Origin: Streptomyces geranii
Lineage (GTDB): Bacteria > Actinomycetota > Actinomycetes > Streptomycetales > Streptomycetaceae
Direction of reading: 5' to 3'
NCBI RefSeq assembly: GCF_002954775.1
Contig: NZ_PJME01000015.1
Span: 62,001 to 126,000, forward strand
Length of the DNA: 64,000 nt
Part shown: piece by piece, positions 26,119 through 35,091 of the stretch
How the letters are laid out: each line of letters starts with the position of its first letter
Position numbering within the stretch: position 1 is the first letter of the stretch
The notes under the pieces: model-generated
What the model was told of the DNA's origin: nothing
Seen by the model: only the letters and a program-made list of their open reading frames with translations
Databases searched by the model: none
Program-made: the position numbers and the translations under genes

Positions 26119-27424
26119 CACCCGCAACCCACCACCCACGACTCGCCACACCCCCCTGTCCCCGGCCACCGCACGGCGACACCCCGCGACCGCCACCACA
26201 ACCATCGCGGTGGCCGCCGCAGCAGCCGCCGCCCGCATAGAGCGCCACACCCCCGCCCACCGGGACCGCGCCCTCGACGGCCTACGGGCCCTCGCCCTGG
26301 TCTCCGTCCCCCTGGGCCACTGGCTGCTGGGCGGCCTCACCCTCGGCCCCGGGGGCGAGCTGCACAACTCCAGCCCACTGACCGCGTTCGGCTTCCTGGC
26401 CCCGGTGAGCTGGGTACTGCAGACGCTCGGCATCTTCTTCCTCGTCGGCGGCTGCGCCTCGGCCCTGTCGCTGCGCCGCTCGGCCGGACGCGGAGTGCCG
26501 ACGGACGTCTGGCTGCGCGGCCGGCTGGCCCGGCTCGGGCGCCCCGTCCTGGGGGTCGCGGCGGTGTGGGCCGTACTCCTGCCGGTGCTGTACGCGGCCG
26601 GGGTACCGGCCGGGACCCTGCGCACCGGGGTGGTGCTGGTGGTCCAGCCGCTGTGGTTCGTCGGCATATACGTGCTGGTGACGGCCCTGACACCGTGGTG
26701 CGTGCGCGCGGCGCGGAGATACGGCGCGTGGTCCGCCGTACCGCTGCTCGCTTCGGTCGCCGTGATCGACCTGCTGCGCTACGGCCCCTGGACGCAGGCC
26801 GTGCCGTCCTGGCTGGGCCTGCTCAACCTCGGCCCGGGCTGGCTGTTCGCCTACCAACTGGGCGTCTGCTGGGGCGAGGGACGACTCGCGATGCGCGGGG
26901 CGTGGCGGCTGCTGCTCGGCGGTGGGGCGCTGTTCGCCGTACTGCTCCTGGCCTTCCACTATCCGGCGAGCATGGTCGGCGTACCGGGCACGGCCCGCAC
27001 CAACTCCCACCCGCCCTCGCTGCTCGTGCCGGCGCTGGCCTGTGCGCAGTGCGGCGCGGCGATCCTGCTGCGGGACCGGCTCGACGCGCTGCTGCGCCGA
27101 AGGCGCGGCCTGTGGGCGGTGGTCGTGACGGTCAACCTGGCCGCGATGACGATCCTCTGCTGGCACCAGACGGCCCTGCTCACCCTGGCGATACCGGGCT
27201 CGTACACCGGCATCCCGATACCGGGCCTCACGACTCCCCCGGACACCACCACCTGGATACTCGCCCGACTGGCCTGGCTGCCGCTCGTCGCCGCCACCCT
27301 GCTCGGCCTGGTCCGCCTGACCCACCGCTTCGAAGCGCCCTGGACCGGGATACGGGGGCCATGGCGGGTGGCGGTCGCGGGGCTGGCGGGGGCGTTCGCC
27401 TGGTACGCGCTGACGGTCGTCTGA
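26105..27424 (+). CDS. Membrane acyltransferase (acyltransferase 3 family)
   Basis: A 439-residue protein with about ten hydrophobic spans. The family-defining start HRDRALDGLRALALVSVPLGH (first span) comes after a 55-residue cytosolic extension. LRGRLARLGRPVLGVAAVWA and later spans agree with acyltransferase 3 proteins, which acetylate or acylate glycans and secondary metabolites across the membrane. It overlaps the DUF1023 hydrolase gene by 14 bases, so the two are co-translated and may add and remove the same acyl group. That pairing is inference. Confidence 0.85.
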   Translation: MGSPDTRNPPPTTRHTPLSPATARRHPATATTTIAVAAAAAAARIERHTPAHRDRALDGLRALALVSVPLGHWLLGGLTLGPGGELHNSSPLTAFGFLAPVSWVLQTLGIFFLVGGCASALSLRRSAGRGVPTDVWLRGRLARLGRPVLGVAAVWAVLLPVLYAAGVPAGTLRTGVVLVVQPLWFVGIYVLVTALTPWCVRAARRYGAWSAVPLLASVAVIDLLRYGPWTQAVPSWLGLLNLGPGWLFAYQLGVCWGEGRLAMRGAWRLLLGGGALFAVLLLAFHYPASMVGVPGTARTNSHPPSLLVPALACAQCGAAILLRDRLDALLRRRRGLWAVVVTVNLAAMTILCWHQTALLTLAIPGSYTGIPIPGLTTPPDTTTWILARLAWLPLVAATLLGLVRLTHRFEAPWTGIRGPWRVAVAGLAGAFAWYALTVV

Positions 27425-27569
27425 CCAGGCCGGACCGCCCGCAGTACCCGATGCGAGCCCGATACGAGTCCGGTGTGCACCCGGTGTGCGCCACGTCTCA
27501 CCGCCGCGCTGTTACGCCAGGAGCGCCTGCGGTGTCTCCATGCCGAGTCCACAGCACTAGGGAGACATC

Positions 27570-28778
27570 ATGAGCGGGAACCGGAACGGGACTGTCGAGG
27601 TGGTCGTCGTCGGTGGCGGGTACGGGGGTGTGACCGCCGCCAATCGGCTGGCCCGGCGGGACGGGGTCTCCGTGACGCTGGTCAATCCGCGGGCCGAGTT
27701 CGTCGAGCGGATCCGGCTGCACCAGCTCGTGACCGGCTCCGACGACGCGGTTCAGGGGTTCGGCCATGTGCTGGGGGCCGGTGTCCGACTGGTGGTCGAC
27801 ACCGCGACCCGGATCGATGCCGCCGAGCGACGGGTGGTGCTGGCGGGCGGTGACCCGGTCCCGTACGACTATCTCGTCTACGCCGTCGGCAGCGGGGCCG
27901 CCGATCCCGGGGTGCCCGGAGCGGCGGAGTTCGCCCACTGGGTGTCCGACCTGGAGGGGGCCGAGCGGCTGCGGGCGACGCTGGAGGAGGCGCCCGAATC
28001 GGCGGCGGTGATCGTCGTCGGGGCCGGGCCGACCGGGCTGGAGACCGCCGCCGAGCTGGCGGAGACCGGGCGCAAGGTGACGTTGGTGTGCGGTGCGGTG
28101 CTCGGTCCCTCGCTGCATGCCCGGGTCCGCCGGCCGGTCGCGCGTCGGCTCGCGCGGCTCGGCGTGACCGTCCTCGAAGGTGCCGGTGCGCAGGTGACGG
28201 AGGTTACGGCCGGTGGCGTGCGGCTCGGTGACGGGCGGGAGGTGGCCGGTGCGGTGACCGTCTGGACGGCGGGGTTCCGGGTGCCCGACCTGGCCGCCCA
28301 CAGCGGGCTGCGTACCGACAGCGCGGGGCGGCTGCTCACCGACGCGACGCTGACCAGCGTGGACGACGTGCGGATCGTCGCCGCCGGGGACGCGGGGGTG
28401 ATGCCGGAACACCCGTTCCGGATGAGCTGCCAGGCCGCCGTGCAGCTGGGCCCGGCCGCCGCCGACACGATCCTGCGCCGGATCGCGGGGAAGTCGCCCG
28501 CTCCGGTCCGGATGTTCTTCGCCGGGCAGTGCCTCAGCCTCGGCCGGAAGGAGGGCGTCACCCAGTTCTCCTACCCGAACGACAAGGTGAACGCGCTCAG
28601 CATCAGCGGGCGGACCGGGGCCGGCGTCAAGGAGGTCGCCTGCCGGTTCACCCTCAACAAGCTGGTGTCCGGGGCACGCAAGGCCGGCCGCAACGCCGGT
28701 CAGCAGGCCGGTTCGCGCCCGGACCGCGACGACACCACCGACCGCCCGACACCGTCGGACGCCCGGCCCGCCGCCTAG
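27570..28778 (+). CDS. FAD/NAD(P)-dependent oxidoreductase (NDH-2-like)
   Basis: A 402-residue two-dinucleotide-fold flavoprotein. The FAD site VVVVGGGYGGVTAANRLARR is at the N-terminus, the NAD(P) site VIVVGAGPTGLETAAELAE near residue 148, and the flavin-closing segment VRIVAAGDAG near 267. It resembles type II NADH dehydrogenases and AIF-like oxidoreductases. The gene ends 16 bases before the ECF41 sigma factor gene, a known pairing in which the sigma factor controls an adjacent oxidoreductase. Confidence 0.88.
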   Translation: MSGNRNGTVEVVVVGGGYGGVTAANRLARRDGVSVTLVNPRAEFVERIRLHQLVTGSDDAVQGFGHVLGAGVRLVVDTATRIDAAERRVVLAGGDPVPYDYLVYAVGSGAADPGVPGAAEFAHWVSDLEGAERLRATLEEAPESAAVIVVGAGPTGLETAAELAETGRKVTLVCGAVLGPSLHARVRRPVARRLARLGVTVLEGAGAQVTEVTAGGVRLGDGREVAGAVTVWTAGFRVPDLAAHSGLRTDSAGRLLTDATLTSVDDVRIVAAGDAGVMPEHPFRMSCQAAVQLGPAAADTILRRIAGKSPAPVRMFFAGQCLSLGRKEGVTQFSYPNDKVNALSISGRTGAGVKEVACRFTLNKLVSGARKAGRNAGQQAGSRPDRDDTTDRPTPSDARPAA

Positions 28779-28794
28779 GGTCGGAGCAACCGGC

Positions 28795-29775
28795 ATGGGG
28801 GACCTGGACCTACCGCGAGAGAGTGACACCCACGACATGGACGCCGACGACCACGTCACCGACCCTGCCCCCGACCTCAACCCCGACTCCGTCACCGACC
28901 CGGCCACCGACGTCTTCGTCGAGCACCGCGACCTCCTCTTCACCGTCGCCTACGAGATGCTCGGCTCGGCGGCCGATGCCGAGGACGTCCTTCAGGAGGC
29001 CTGGCTGCGGTGGGCGGAGGTCGAGCTGGCTCAGGTGCGGGACCCGCGGGCGTATCTGGTGCGGATCACGACTCGGCAGGCGCTCAATCGGCTGCGCACG
29101 CTGAAGCGGCGCAAGGAGGCCTACGTCGGGCCCTGGCTGCCGGAGCCGTTGCTCACCGCGCCGGACGTGGCCGAGGACGTCGTACTGGCGGAGAGTCTGT
29201 CGCTGGCGCTCATGTTCGTGCTCGAAACCCTCTCGCCGACCGAGCGGGCCGTCTTCGTACTGCACGAGGTCTTCGACTTCGGGTACGACGACATCGCGGC
29301 GGCGATCGGCAAGAGTCCGTCCGCCGCACGTCAGACGGCCTACCGGGCCCGGCGGCACGTCGACGCCCGACGGCCGCGGACGCCGGTGTCGGCGGCGGAG
29401 ACGCGGGCGGCGCTGGAGTCGTTCCGGCTGGCGCTCGCGACCGGGGATCTGCAGGGGCTGCTCGATGTGCTCGCCCCGGACGTCGTCTTCGTCAGCGACG
29501 GCGGCGGGCTGAGGCTTGCGGCGCTGAAGCCGGTCGTCGGCGTCGACAAGGTGCTCCGTTACATGGCGGGCAGCGCGGGCAAGGCCGGTGGCGTCCTCAC
29601 CGGTGAGCCGACGACGGTCAACGGCAACCCGGGGCTCGTCCTGCGGGTGGACGGCGTGATCGACGGCGTACTGGCCGCTCGGGTGGAGAACGCCCGCGTC
29701 ACCGCCCTCTACTACGTCCGCAACCCCGAGAAGCTCACCCGTGTCGAGTCCGAGACCGCTCTGACCTCCCGTTGA
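28795..29775 (+). CDS. sigJ: ECF41-family RNA polymerase sigma factor (SigJ-type)
   Basis: A 326-residue extracytoplasmic-function sigma factor. It has Sigma70 region 2 (FVEHRDLLFTVAYEMLGSAA, EDVLQEAWLRW) and region 4 (LSPTERAVFVLHEVFDFGYD). The family linker motif YVGPWLPEPL follows region 2. The SnoaL-like C-terminal domain carries SDGGGLRLAALKPVVG and the terminal NPEKL motif. ECF41 factors lack a separate anti-sigma factor; the C-terminal domain both holds back and assists activity. The adjacent oxidoreductase is the expected partner. ATG 28795 is used because GGAG lies nine bases upstream; ATG 28837 is possible. Confidence 0.9.
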   Translation: MGDLDLPRESDTHDMDADDHVTDPAPDLNPDSVTDPATDVFVEHRDLLFTVAYEMLGSAADAEDVLQEAWLRWAEVELAQVRDPRAYLVRITTRQALNRLRTLKRRKEAYVGPWLPEPLLTAPDVAEDVVLAESLSLALMFVLETLSPTERAVFVLHEVFDFGYDDIAAAIGKSPSAARQTAYRARRHVDARRPRTPVSAAETRAALESFRLALATGDLQGLLDVLAPDVVFVSDGGGLRLAALKPVVGVDKVLRYMAGSAGKAGGVLTGEPTTVNGNPGLVLRVDGVIDGVLAARVENARVTALYYVRNPEKLTRVESETALTSR

Positions 29776-29788
29776 CGGGGAGGTGGGC

Positions 29789-29832
29789 GGGGCCGGGCAG
29801 TGGCGGGCCGTGGCCCGTCCCCGCCCGGCCCC
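29789..29832. terminator. Nested hairpin between convergent genes
   Basis: A perfect 10-base outer stem (GGGGCCGGGC / GCCCGGCCCC) encloses a 6-base inner stem (CGGGCC / GGCCCG). It lies between the sigma factor and the MHS transporter, both of which run into it. Confidence 0.65.
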
Positions 29833-29859
29833 TGTCGGGAACCGCGTCCGGCGCCGGTC

Positions 29860-31200
29860 TCAGACGTCGAAGTCGCGTTCCCGGGTCTCCGGCAGCGCCA
29901 GCAGGCACAGCAGGCTGACCAGGCAGAGGCCGCCGGTGTAGAAGCCGAGGACCAGTGGCGATCCCCAGTGGCTGTTCAGCCAGGTCGCGACCGACGGGGC
30001 GAAGCCGCCGCCGAGGGTGTTGGCCAGGATGAAGGCGGCGGAGGCGCCGGTGTAGCGCAGCCGGGCCGGGAACAGTTCCGGGAGGAAGGCCGCCACCGGG
30101 GAGAACATCAGGGCGAGGAACATCAGGCCGACCGTGTAGGCGCCGGTGATCACCAGGCCGTTGCGGGAGCTGAGCGAGGCGTACATGGGTATCGCCCAGA
30201 CCACGCAGCCGACCGCCCCGGCCAGCATCAGCGGGCGGCGGCCGATCCGGTCGGACAGTCTGGCCACCGGGAGGGTGATGGCGATGCCGGCCGCCGCGCC
30301 GATGCTCGCCGCCGTCAGCATCGTGTTGCGGGGGATGCCGAGTTCCTGTGGGCCGTAGGACAGGCTGTAGACGATCGTCAGGTAGTAGACGGCCGAGCCG
30401 CCGATCGCCGCGCCGGTGCCGAGGAGCAGCCGGCCGGGGTACTGCCTGACGAGCGTGCCCAGGGGGAAGCGGGGCTCGGACCTGGACTCCGGCCGGGGCG
30501 CCTGCGCGTTCTTCGTCGCCTGCGCCTTGAAGACCGGAGACTCGGACACCGTCGCCCGCACCCACAGGCCGACCGCGACCAGCACCGTGCTGAGCAGGAA
30601 CGGGATGCGCCAGGCCCAGTCGGTGAAGGCCTCCATGCCCACGATGTTCATCGTCGGCAGGATCACCGCGGTGGAGAGCAGGAAGCCGAGCGAGGGGCCG
30701 ATGTTCGGAATGGACGCGTAGAGCGCGCGGCGGCCGGGTGGTGCGTGTTCGGCGGCGAGGAGCACCGCCCCGCCCCACTCGCCGCCCATGCTGACGCCCT
30801 GGAGCAGACGGAGTGTCACCAGCAGTACGGGGGCGAGGAGTCCGGCGGTCTCGTACGTGGGGAGCAGGCCCACGCCGACCGTGGCCACGCCCATCAGCAG
30901 CAGCGAGACCACCAGCGCCTGTCTTCGGCCCAGCCGGTCGCCGATCGTGCCGAACAGGACGACGCCGAGGGGGCGGGAGAGGAAGGCCGCGGAGAAGGTG
31001 AGGAACGCGGCCAGGGACGAGAGGGTCGCGTTGCCCGAGGGGAAGAAGGCGGGGCCGAGGACGAGTGCGGAGGCGGTGCCGTACACGGCGAAGTCGTAGT
31101 ACTCGATCGTCGTGCCGACCAGACTCGCCACGGCGACCTTCGGCGCCTCGGTCTTTTCCGACCGTTGTGGGGAAACGGTCATTGTCGGTAATTCAGGCAT
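29860..31200 (-). CDS. MHS-type MFS metabolite:proton symporter
   Basis: A 446-residue, 12-span transporter. It shows the MHS-subgroup start VASLVGTTIEYYDFAVYGTA, the loop motif GTIGDRLGRRQALV and the mid-protein RATVSESPVFKA. Relatives carry shikimate, aromatic acids, proline/betaine or dicarboxylates with protons. It is divergent from the diazo-type operon across a shared AT-richer promoter region, and like that operon it has an early TTA codon (Leu4, 31189-31191). It probably belongs to the cluster, moving an aromatic acid precursor or product. ATG 31200 has GGAAG ten bases upstream. Confidence 0.88.
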   Translation of the reverse strand: MPELPTMTVSPQRSEKTEAPKVAVASLVGTTIEYYDFAVYGTASALVLGPAFFPSGNATLSSLAAFLTFSAAFLSRPLGVVLFGTIGDRLGRRQALVVSLLLMGVATVGVGLLPTYETAGLLAPVLLVTLRLLQGVSMGGEWGGAVLLAAEHAPPGRRALYASIPNIGPSLGFLLSTAVILPTMNIVGMEAFTDWAWRIPFLLSTVLVAVGLWVRATVSESPVFKAQATKNAQAPRPESRSEPRFPLGTLVRQYPGRLLLGTGAAIGGSAVYYLTIVYSLSYGPQELGIPRNTMLTAASIGAAAGIAITLPVARLSDRIGRRPLMLAGAVGCVVWAIPMYASLSSRNGLVITGAYTVGLMFLALMFSPVAAFLPELFPARLRYTGASAAFILANTLGGGFAPSVATWLNSHWGSPLVLGFYTGGLCLVSLLCLLALPETRERDFDV

Positions 31201-31457
31201 GGGGGGTCACTTCCAGGTCCTGAGAGGGGTCCTGATTGGGGAGGGGAGTCACCCTAATCATCGAAATTCAATTTCGACAAGAAACGATTCCTGTCAGTTG
31301 GCTGTCAATGTTTAGCTGGATATTCATGCCGCCAGCCGTATAAAAATTTACCGACGGTTACACCTTGCCAACCGCCAGTCACACGAGAATGCTCGTGATC
31401 GCTTAACTTGAAAGTTCTACAACCATCGATTTTCGGACACGGAGAATCACAATTCCC
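31201..31457. promoter_or_regulatory. Divergent promoter region of the biosynthetic cluster
   Basis: About 257 bases, clearly AT-richer than the surroundings, separate the MHS transporter (minus) from the biosynthetic operon (plus). It holds three perfect inverted repeats: TCGAAATT-C-AATTTCGA (31261-31277), CACGAG-AATG-CTCGTG (31382-31397) and AACTT-GA-AAGTT (31405-31416). Any of these could be an operator. An AT-rich element around GTATAAAAATTTA (near 31340) is a plausible -10 area. No cluster regulator gene is present. Confidence 0.55.
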
Positions 31458-32273
31458 ATGCTGAAAACGGGCAAGCAATTACGCTTGAGAAGACTTTCGC
31501 TCGCGGGTGACGACCGACATCTGCTCGTACCGCTCGACCACAGCGTTTCGGACGGTCCAATCGTTCCCGCCGACAAATGGGACGACCTGCTGCGGGCCCT
31601 GGTGGCCGGCGGTGCCGACGGGATCATCGTCCACAAGGGACGCGCCCGCTCCTTCGCGCCGGACATCCTGAAGAGCTGCGCGCTGGTGGTGCATCTCAGC
31701 GCCAGTACGTCCTGTTCCGCCGACGTCCACGCCAAGGTGCTGGTCTCCGACGTCGAGGAGGCACTGACGCTCGGCGCCGACGCGGTCAGCGTCCATGTGA
31801 ACATCGGCTCGGACACCGAGGCCCAGCAGCTGGCCGATCTGGGGGCGGTGGCCCGGTCCTGCGACGCGTGGGGCATGCCGCTGATCGCCATGGTCTATCC
31901 GCGCGGCCCGCGCATCGAGGACCCGCGCGACCCCGCCCTCCTCTCCCACCTGGCCAACGTCGCCGCCGACCTGGGCGCGGACATGGTGAAGACGTCCGTC
32001 GCGCTGCCGGTGGAGCGGATGGCCGAGGTCGTCGCCAACAGTCCGATTCCCGTCCTCGCGGCGGGCGGCCCACCGGACGGCTCCGATCTGGTCGAGTACG
32101 GCACCGCCGTGATGGCCGCCGGGTGCCGGGGGCTGGCGATCGGCCGCCGGATCTTCTCCCACCCGGCGCCCGCAGCGCTGGTGTCCCGGCTGTCCGCGGT
32201 CGTGCACGGCGACGGGCTCTCTACTGACATGCGCATGACTGATTACTCGACGATCGTGGCAGGAGTGGCATGA
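31458..32273 (+). CDS. griI: 3,4-AHBA pathway aldolase (GriI/CreI-like)
   Basis: A 271-residue class I aldolase of the DeoC/FbaB/ADH-synthase family. GriI-type enzymes condense L-aspartate semialdehyde with dihydroxyacetone phosphate to give the C7 precursor of 3-amino-4-hydroxybenzoate. The Schiff-base lysine is Lys178 in ADMVKTS. Other active-site features are VPLDHSVSDGP (residues 24-34) and Tyr147 in AMVYPRGPR. The gene overlaps the GriH-type gene by four bases, the usual partner arrangement. Leu8 is a TTA codon (31479-31481), so translation of the operon's first gene may depend on bldA. The GGAG ribosome site is unusually far from ATG (13 bases). Confidence 0.9.
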   Translation: MLKTGKQLRLRRLSLAGDDRHLLVPLDHSVSDGPIVPADKWDDLLRALVAGGADGIIVHKGRARSFAPDILKSCALVVHLSASTSCSADVHAKVLVSDVEEALTLGADAVSVHVNIGSDTEAQQLADLGAVARSCDAWGMPLIAMVYPRGPRIEDPRDPALLSHLANVAADLGADMVKTSVALPVERMAEVVANSPIPVLAAGGPPDGSDLVEYGTAVMAAGCRGLAIGRRIFSHPAPAALVSRLSAVVHGDGLSTDMRMTDYSTIVAGVA

Positions 32274-33466
32274 GGTTCGCATGGATCGACCTGCGTGAGG
32301 TTCCCCGTCCGCAGCTCCAGGCGGTGGTGGACACGGCAATCCACGCCCGGATGGCGGGAGTTGTCGCCTCCGACGCCGAGTTGCTGGGGACCCTGCCGCC
32401 CACTGTCACCCGGGTGCTGGTCTCCGAGGGCGGAGTCCCGGTCCCCGCCGCCGCCGTGAAGAAGTCCGGCGACAAGGAGGCGAAGCCTGGCGACAAGGAC
32501 TCCAAAGCTCCTTCCGGCGCCGGGATCGACGTACTCCTGCGGAAGTTCTCCACCCAGGACGAACTGGACGCCCTCGCCGCCGAACACCGTGCCAGCCCCG
32601 CGAAGAGCGGTGGTGACCGGCAGATCTCCGGGTTCATCGACGTACGGGACGACCGCACCCTCCAACTGTCCTGCGCCGGCGCCATGGTGCTGCCGTACAC
32701 GGTGATCCACTTCGCCGACCCGACGAAGATCCCGCTGGAGATCGTGCTCGCGGCGGCCGAGTCCGCCGAGGGCAAGCTGGTGACGGTGGTCGACGGTCTC
32801 GAGGAGGCGGCGATCGTCTTCGACGTCCTCGAACGCGGCTCGGACGGCATCCTCTTCACCCCCCGCAGCGCCGACGAAGTCTTCGCGCTGGCCCGCCTGT
32901 TGGAGGCGACGACGCCCCAACTGGAGCTGTCCACACTGACCGTGGAGAGCATCCGGCACGTCGGGCTCGGCGACCGGGTCTGTGTCGACACCTGCTCGCA
33001 CTTCGAGGAGGACGAGGGCATCCTCGTCGGCTCCTACTCCTCCGGGTTCGTGCTGTGCTGCAGCGAGACACACCCGCTGCCGTACATGCCGACCAGGCCG
33101 TTCCGGGTCAACGCCGGTGCCCTGCACTCGTACACGCTCGGCCCCGACAACCGCACCAACTACCTCAGCGAGGTCGGCTCGGGCAGCGCGCTGCTCGCCG
33201 TCGGCGCCGACGGGCGGACCCGGCGGGTCGTCGTCGGGCGCGCGAAGCTCGAATCCCGGCCGCTCCTTGAGATCCGTACGCACGCCGAGGACGGCCGACT
33301 GGTCAGCCTGACCGTTCAGGACGACTGGCACGTACGGGTGCTCGGCCCGGGCGGCAAGGTCCTCAACGTCACCGAACTGCGCACGGGCGACGAGTTGCTC
33401 GGGTACCTGGCCGCCGACAAGCGCCATGTCGGGCTGCCCATCGGCGAGTTCTGCAAGGAGGTCTGA
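32270..33466 (+). CDS. griH: 3-amino-4-hydroxybenzoate synthase (GriH/CreH-like, DHQ synthase II family)
   Basis: A 398-residue member of the archaeal-type 3-dehydroquinate synthase II family. It has the conserved block GDRVCVDTCSHFEEDEGILV (from about residue 235), RPFRVNAGALHSYTLGPDNR and TNYLSEVGSGSALLAV. In grixazone and cremeomycin pathways the homologue converts the GriI product to 3-amino-4-hydroxybenzoic acid. A Lys/Asp-rich insert (KKSGDKEAKPGDKDSK, about 64-79) looks like a flexible loop. It overlaps the aldolase gene by ATGA. Together the two genes give the cluster its aromatic amine starter. Confidence 0.92.
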   Translation: MRFAWIDLREVPRPQLQAVVDTAIHARMAGVVASDAELLGTLPPTVTRVLVSEGGVPVPAAAVKKSGDKEAKPGDKDSKAPSGAGIDVLLRKFSTQDELDALAAEHRASPAKSGGDRQISGFIDVRDDRTLQLSCAGAMVLPYTVIHFADPTKIPLEIVLAAAESAEGKLVTVVDGLEEAAIVFDVLERGSDGILFTPRSADEVFALARLLEATTPQLELSTLTVESIRHVGLGDRVCVDTCSHFEEDEGILVGSYSSGFVLCCSETHPLPYMPTRPFRVNAGALHSYTLGPDNRTNYLSEVGSGSALLAVGADGRTRRVVVGRAKLESRPLLEIRTHAEDGRLVSLTVQDDWHVRVLGPGGKVLNVTELRTGDELLGYLAADKRHVGLPIGEFCKEV

Positions 33467-33472
33467 GGTTCG

Positions 33473-34981
33473 ATGGGCGAACTAGAGGGCGCGGACGCGG
33501 GGTCAGGGGTAGGAGCAGGAACAGGGGCAGGAGCTGCGGCCGAGCGACCAGGATCGGGTTCAGGATCGGGTTCGGGATCGGACCTCGCCGATCTCGTGGG
33601 GCAGCTGTTCGACGCTCACGACGACCGGTTGCCCTATCTGACACACCAACAGGAGACGGTCACCCGCGGCGAGTTACGGCAGCGGGTGGTCAAGCAGGCC
33701 GCGGTCTTCGCCGGGTACGGCATCGGGCCCGGCTCCACCGTGGGGCTGCGGACTCCGCCCAGTTTCACGCAGATCGAGGTGCTGCTGGCCCTGTGGCAGC
33801 TCGGTGCACAGGTGCTGCTCTTCGACTTCCGGCTCAAGCCGCCCGAGGTGGCCGCGCTGTGCGGCTCGTGCCGGCCGCAGTTCATGGTCAGCGCCGGGTC
33901 CAACGTCCGGGCCACGTTCGGTTTCCGGTCCGAGTACGAGGTCCTCACCGAGCGGCGCCGGAGCGGACTCCCCGCGACCACCGGGCACCGGCTCGTCCAG
34001 TTCAGCTCGGGCTCCACCGGGCGGCCGAAAGTCATCGGCAGGACGGCCCGTTCGCTCGCCACCGAGGTGGACCGGTTCGCCGGGGTGCCTGGCATGCCGG
34101 GCAAGGGCGACCGGCTGCTGCTGCTCAGTTCGACCGCGCACAGCTTCGGGCTGATCGGCGGCCTGCTGTACTCCCTGGCCGCCGGCGTCTCCGTCGTCTT
34201 CGCGCCCCGCGTCTCCGCCCGCGACATCCTGCGCACCGCGCGCGAACACCGGATCACCGCCGTGTTCGGCGTCCCCGCGCACTACGAACTCCTCACCGCC
34301 GCACCCGAGTCCGGCCCCACCGAACCAGAACTGCCCGACCTGCCCGAACTGCCGGACCTGCGGGTCGCGATGTCGGGCGGCGAGATCATGCCCCCGCGGG
34401 TCGCGGCGGGGTTCGCACGGCGGTACGGCGTCGGGGTCGGCGAGGCCTACGGGACGACCGAGACCGGCATCGTCGCCATCGACGTCGGCGGCACACTCCG
34501 TCCGTCCGTCGGGCGGGCGGCGCCCGGTGTGGTGGTCCGCGTCGAGCGGGGCGAACTGGACGTCGCCCTCGACGAGTCCCCGTATCTCTTCGACTCCGGC
34601 GGCACCCAGTACGCCGACGGCTGGCTGCACACCCGCGACCGCGCCGAACTGGACGCCACCGGTGCGGTGTTCGTACGCGGGCGGGCCGACTCCCTCGTCG
34701 TCATCGGCGGACTCAAGGTGGATCTGACCGAGGTGGAGAACGTACTTCGCGAGCATCCGGCCGTCGAACAGGCGGTGTTGGTCCACGAGGACGTGACCGA
34801 GGCGTATGTCGCGGTGCGGGCGGGGGTGGAGCGGCCCTCCGCCGAGGAATTGGTGCGGTGGTGTCGGGAACGGGTGGCTGATTACAAGGTGCCTCGGGTT
34901 GTGCGGGTTTTGGATGCGTTGCCTCGTACGCCCAATGGGAAGTTGGTTCGGCAGGCTGCGTTGTTGCGCTCCGCCGGGTAA
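33473..34981 (+). CDS. ANL-superfamily aryl acid ligase (carrier-protein loading)
   Basis: A 502-residue adenylate-forming enzyme. A low-complexity Gly/Ser/Ala N-terminus (about residues 5-37) precedes the domain. Core motifs are VQFSSGSTGRPKV near 176 (ATP P-loop), GEAYGTTETG near 322, FVRGRADSLVVIGGLKVDL near 400, and PRTPNGKLVRQ with the catalytic lysine near 489. It lies directly before two carrier-protein genes, so it most likely activates 3-amino-4-hydroxybenzoate and loads it on one of them. Leu68 is TTA (33674-33676). Codon use at the 3' end is less GC-rich than in the rest of the gene. A role as the diazotising ligase is the alternative. Confidence 0.82.
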   Translation: MGELEGADAGSGVGAGTGAGAAAERPGSGSGSGSGSDLADLVGQLFDAHDDRLPYLTHQQETVTRGELRQRVVKQAAVFAGYGIGPGSTVGLRTPPSFTQIEVLLALWQLGAQVLLFDFRLKPPEVAALCGSCRPQFMVSAGSNVRATFGFRSEYEVLTERRRSGLPATTGHRLVQFSSGSTGRPKVIGRTARSLATEVDRFAGVPGMPGKGDRLLLLSSTAHSFGLIGGLLYSLAAGVSVVFAPRVSARDILRTAREHRITAVFGVPAHYELLTAAPESGPTEPELPDLPELPDLRVAMSGGEIMPPRVAAGFARRYGVGVGEAYGTTETGIVAIDVGGTLRPSVGRAAPGVVVRVERGELDVALDESPYLFDSGGTQYADGWLHTRDRAELDATGAVFVRGRADSLVVIGGLKVDLTEVENVLREHPAVEQAVLVHEDVTEAYVAVRAGVERPSAEELVRWCRERVADYKVPRVVRVLDALPRTPNGKLVRQAALLRSAG

Positions 34982-35019
34982 CGCGCTTCCGCAGGATGTC
35001 TGTTGTCCGCGGGTTCGTT

Positions 35020-35062
35020 GTGGCTTGTCGCGCAGTTCCCCGCGCCCCTGAAGGGGCGCTCC
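35020..35062. repeat. Streptomyces-type dispersed repeat with hairpin
   Basis: This intergenic stretch reads like a short dispersed element familiar from Streptomyces genomes (GTGGCTTGTCGCGCAGTTCC continuing into CCGCGCCCCTGAAGGGGCGC). It ends in a perfect hairpin, GCGCCCC-TGAA-GGGGCGC, at 35042-35059. It sits in the only sizeable gap of the operon, just before the first carrier-protein gene. A related copy lies inside the ketosynthase gene at 36001-36067. Calling it dispersed rests on memory of similar sequences. Confidence 0.6.
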
Positions 35063-35091
35063 ATTCCCCCATTCTTTTGGAGATAGCGAGT

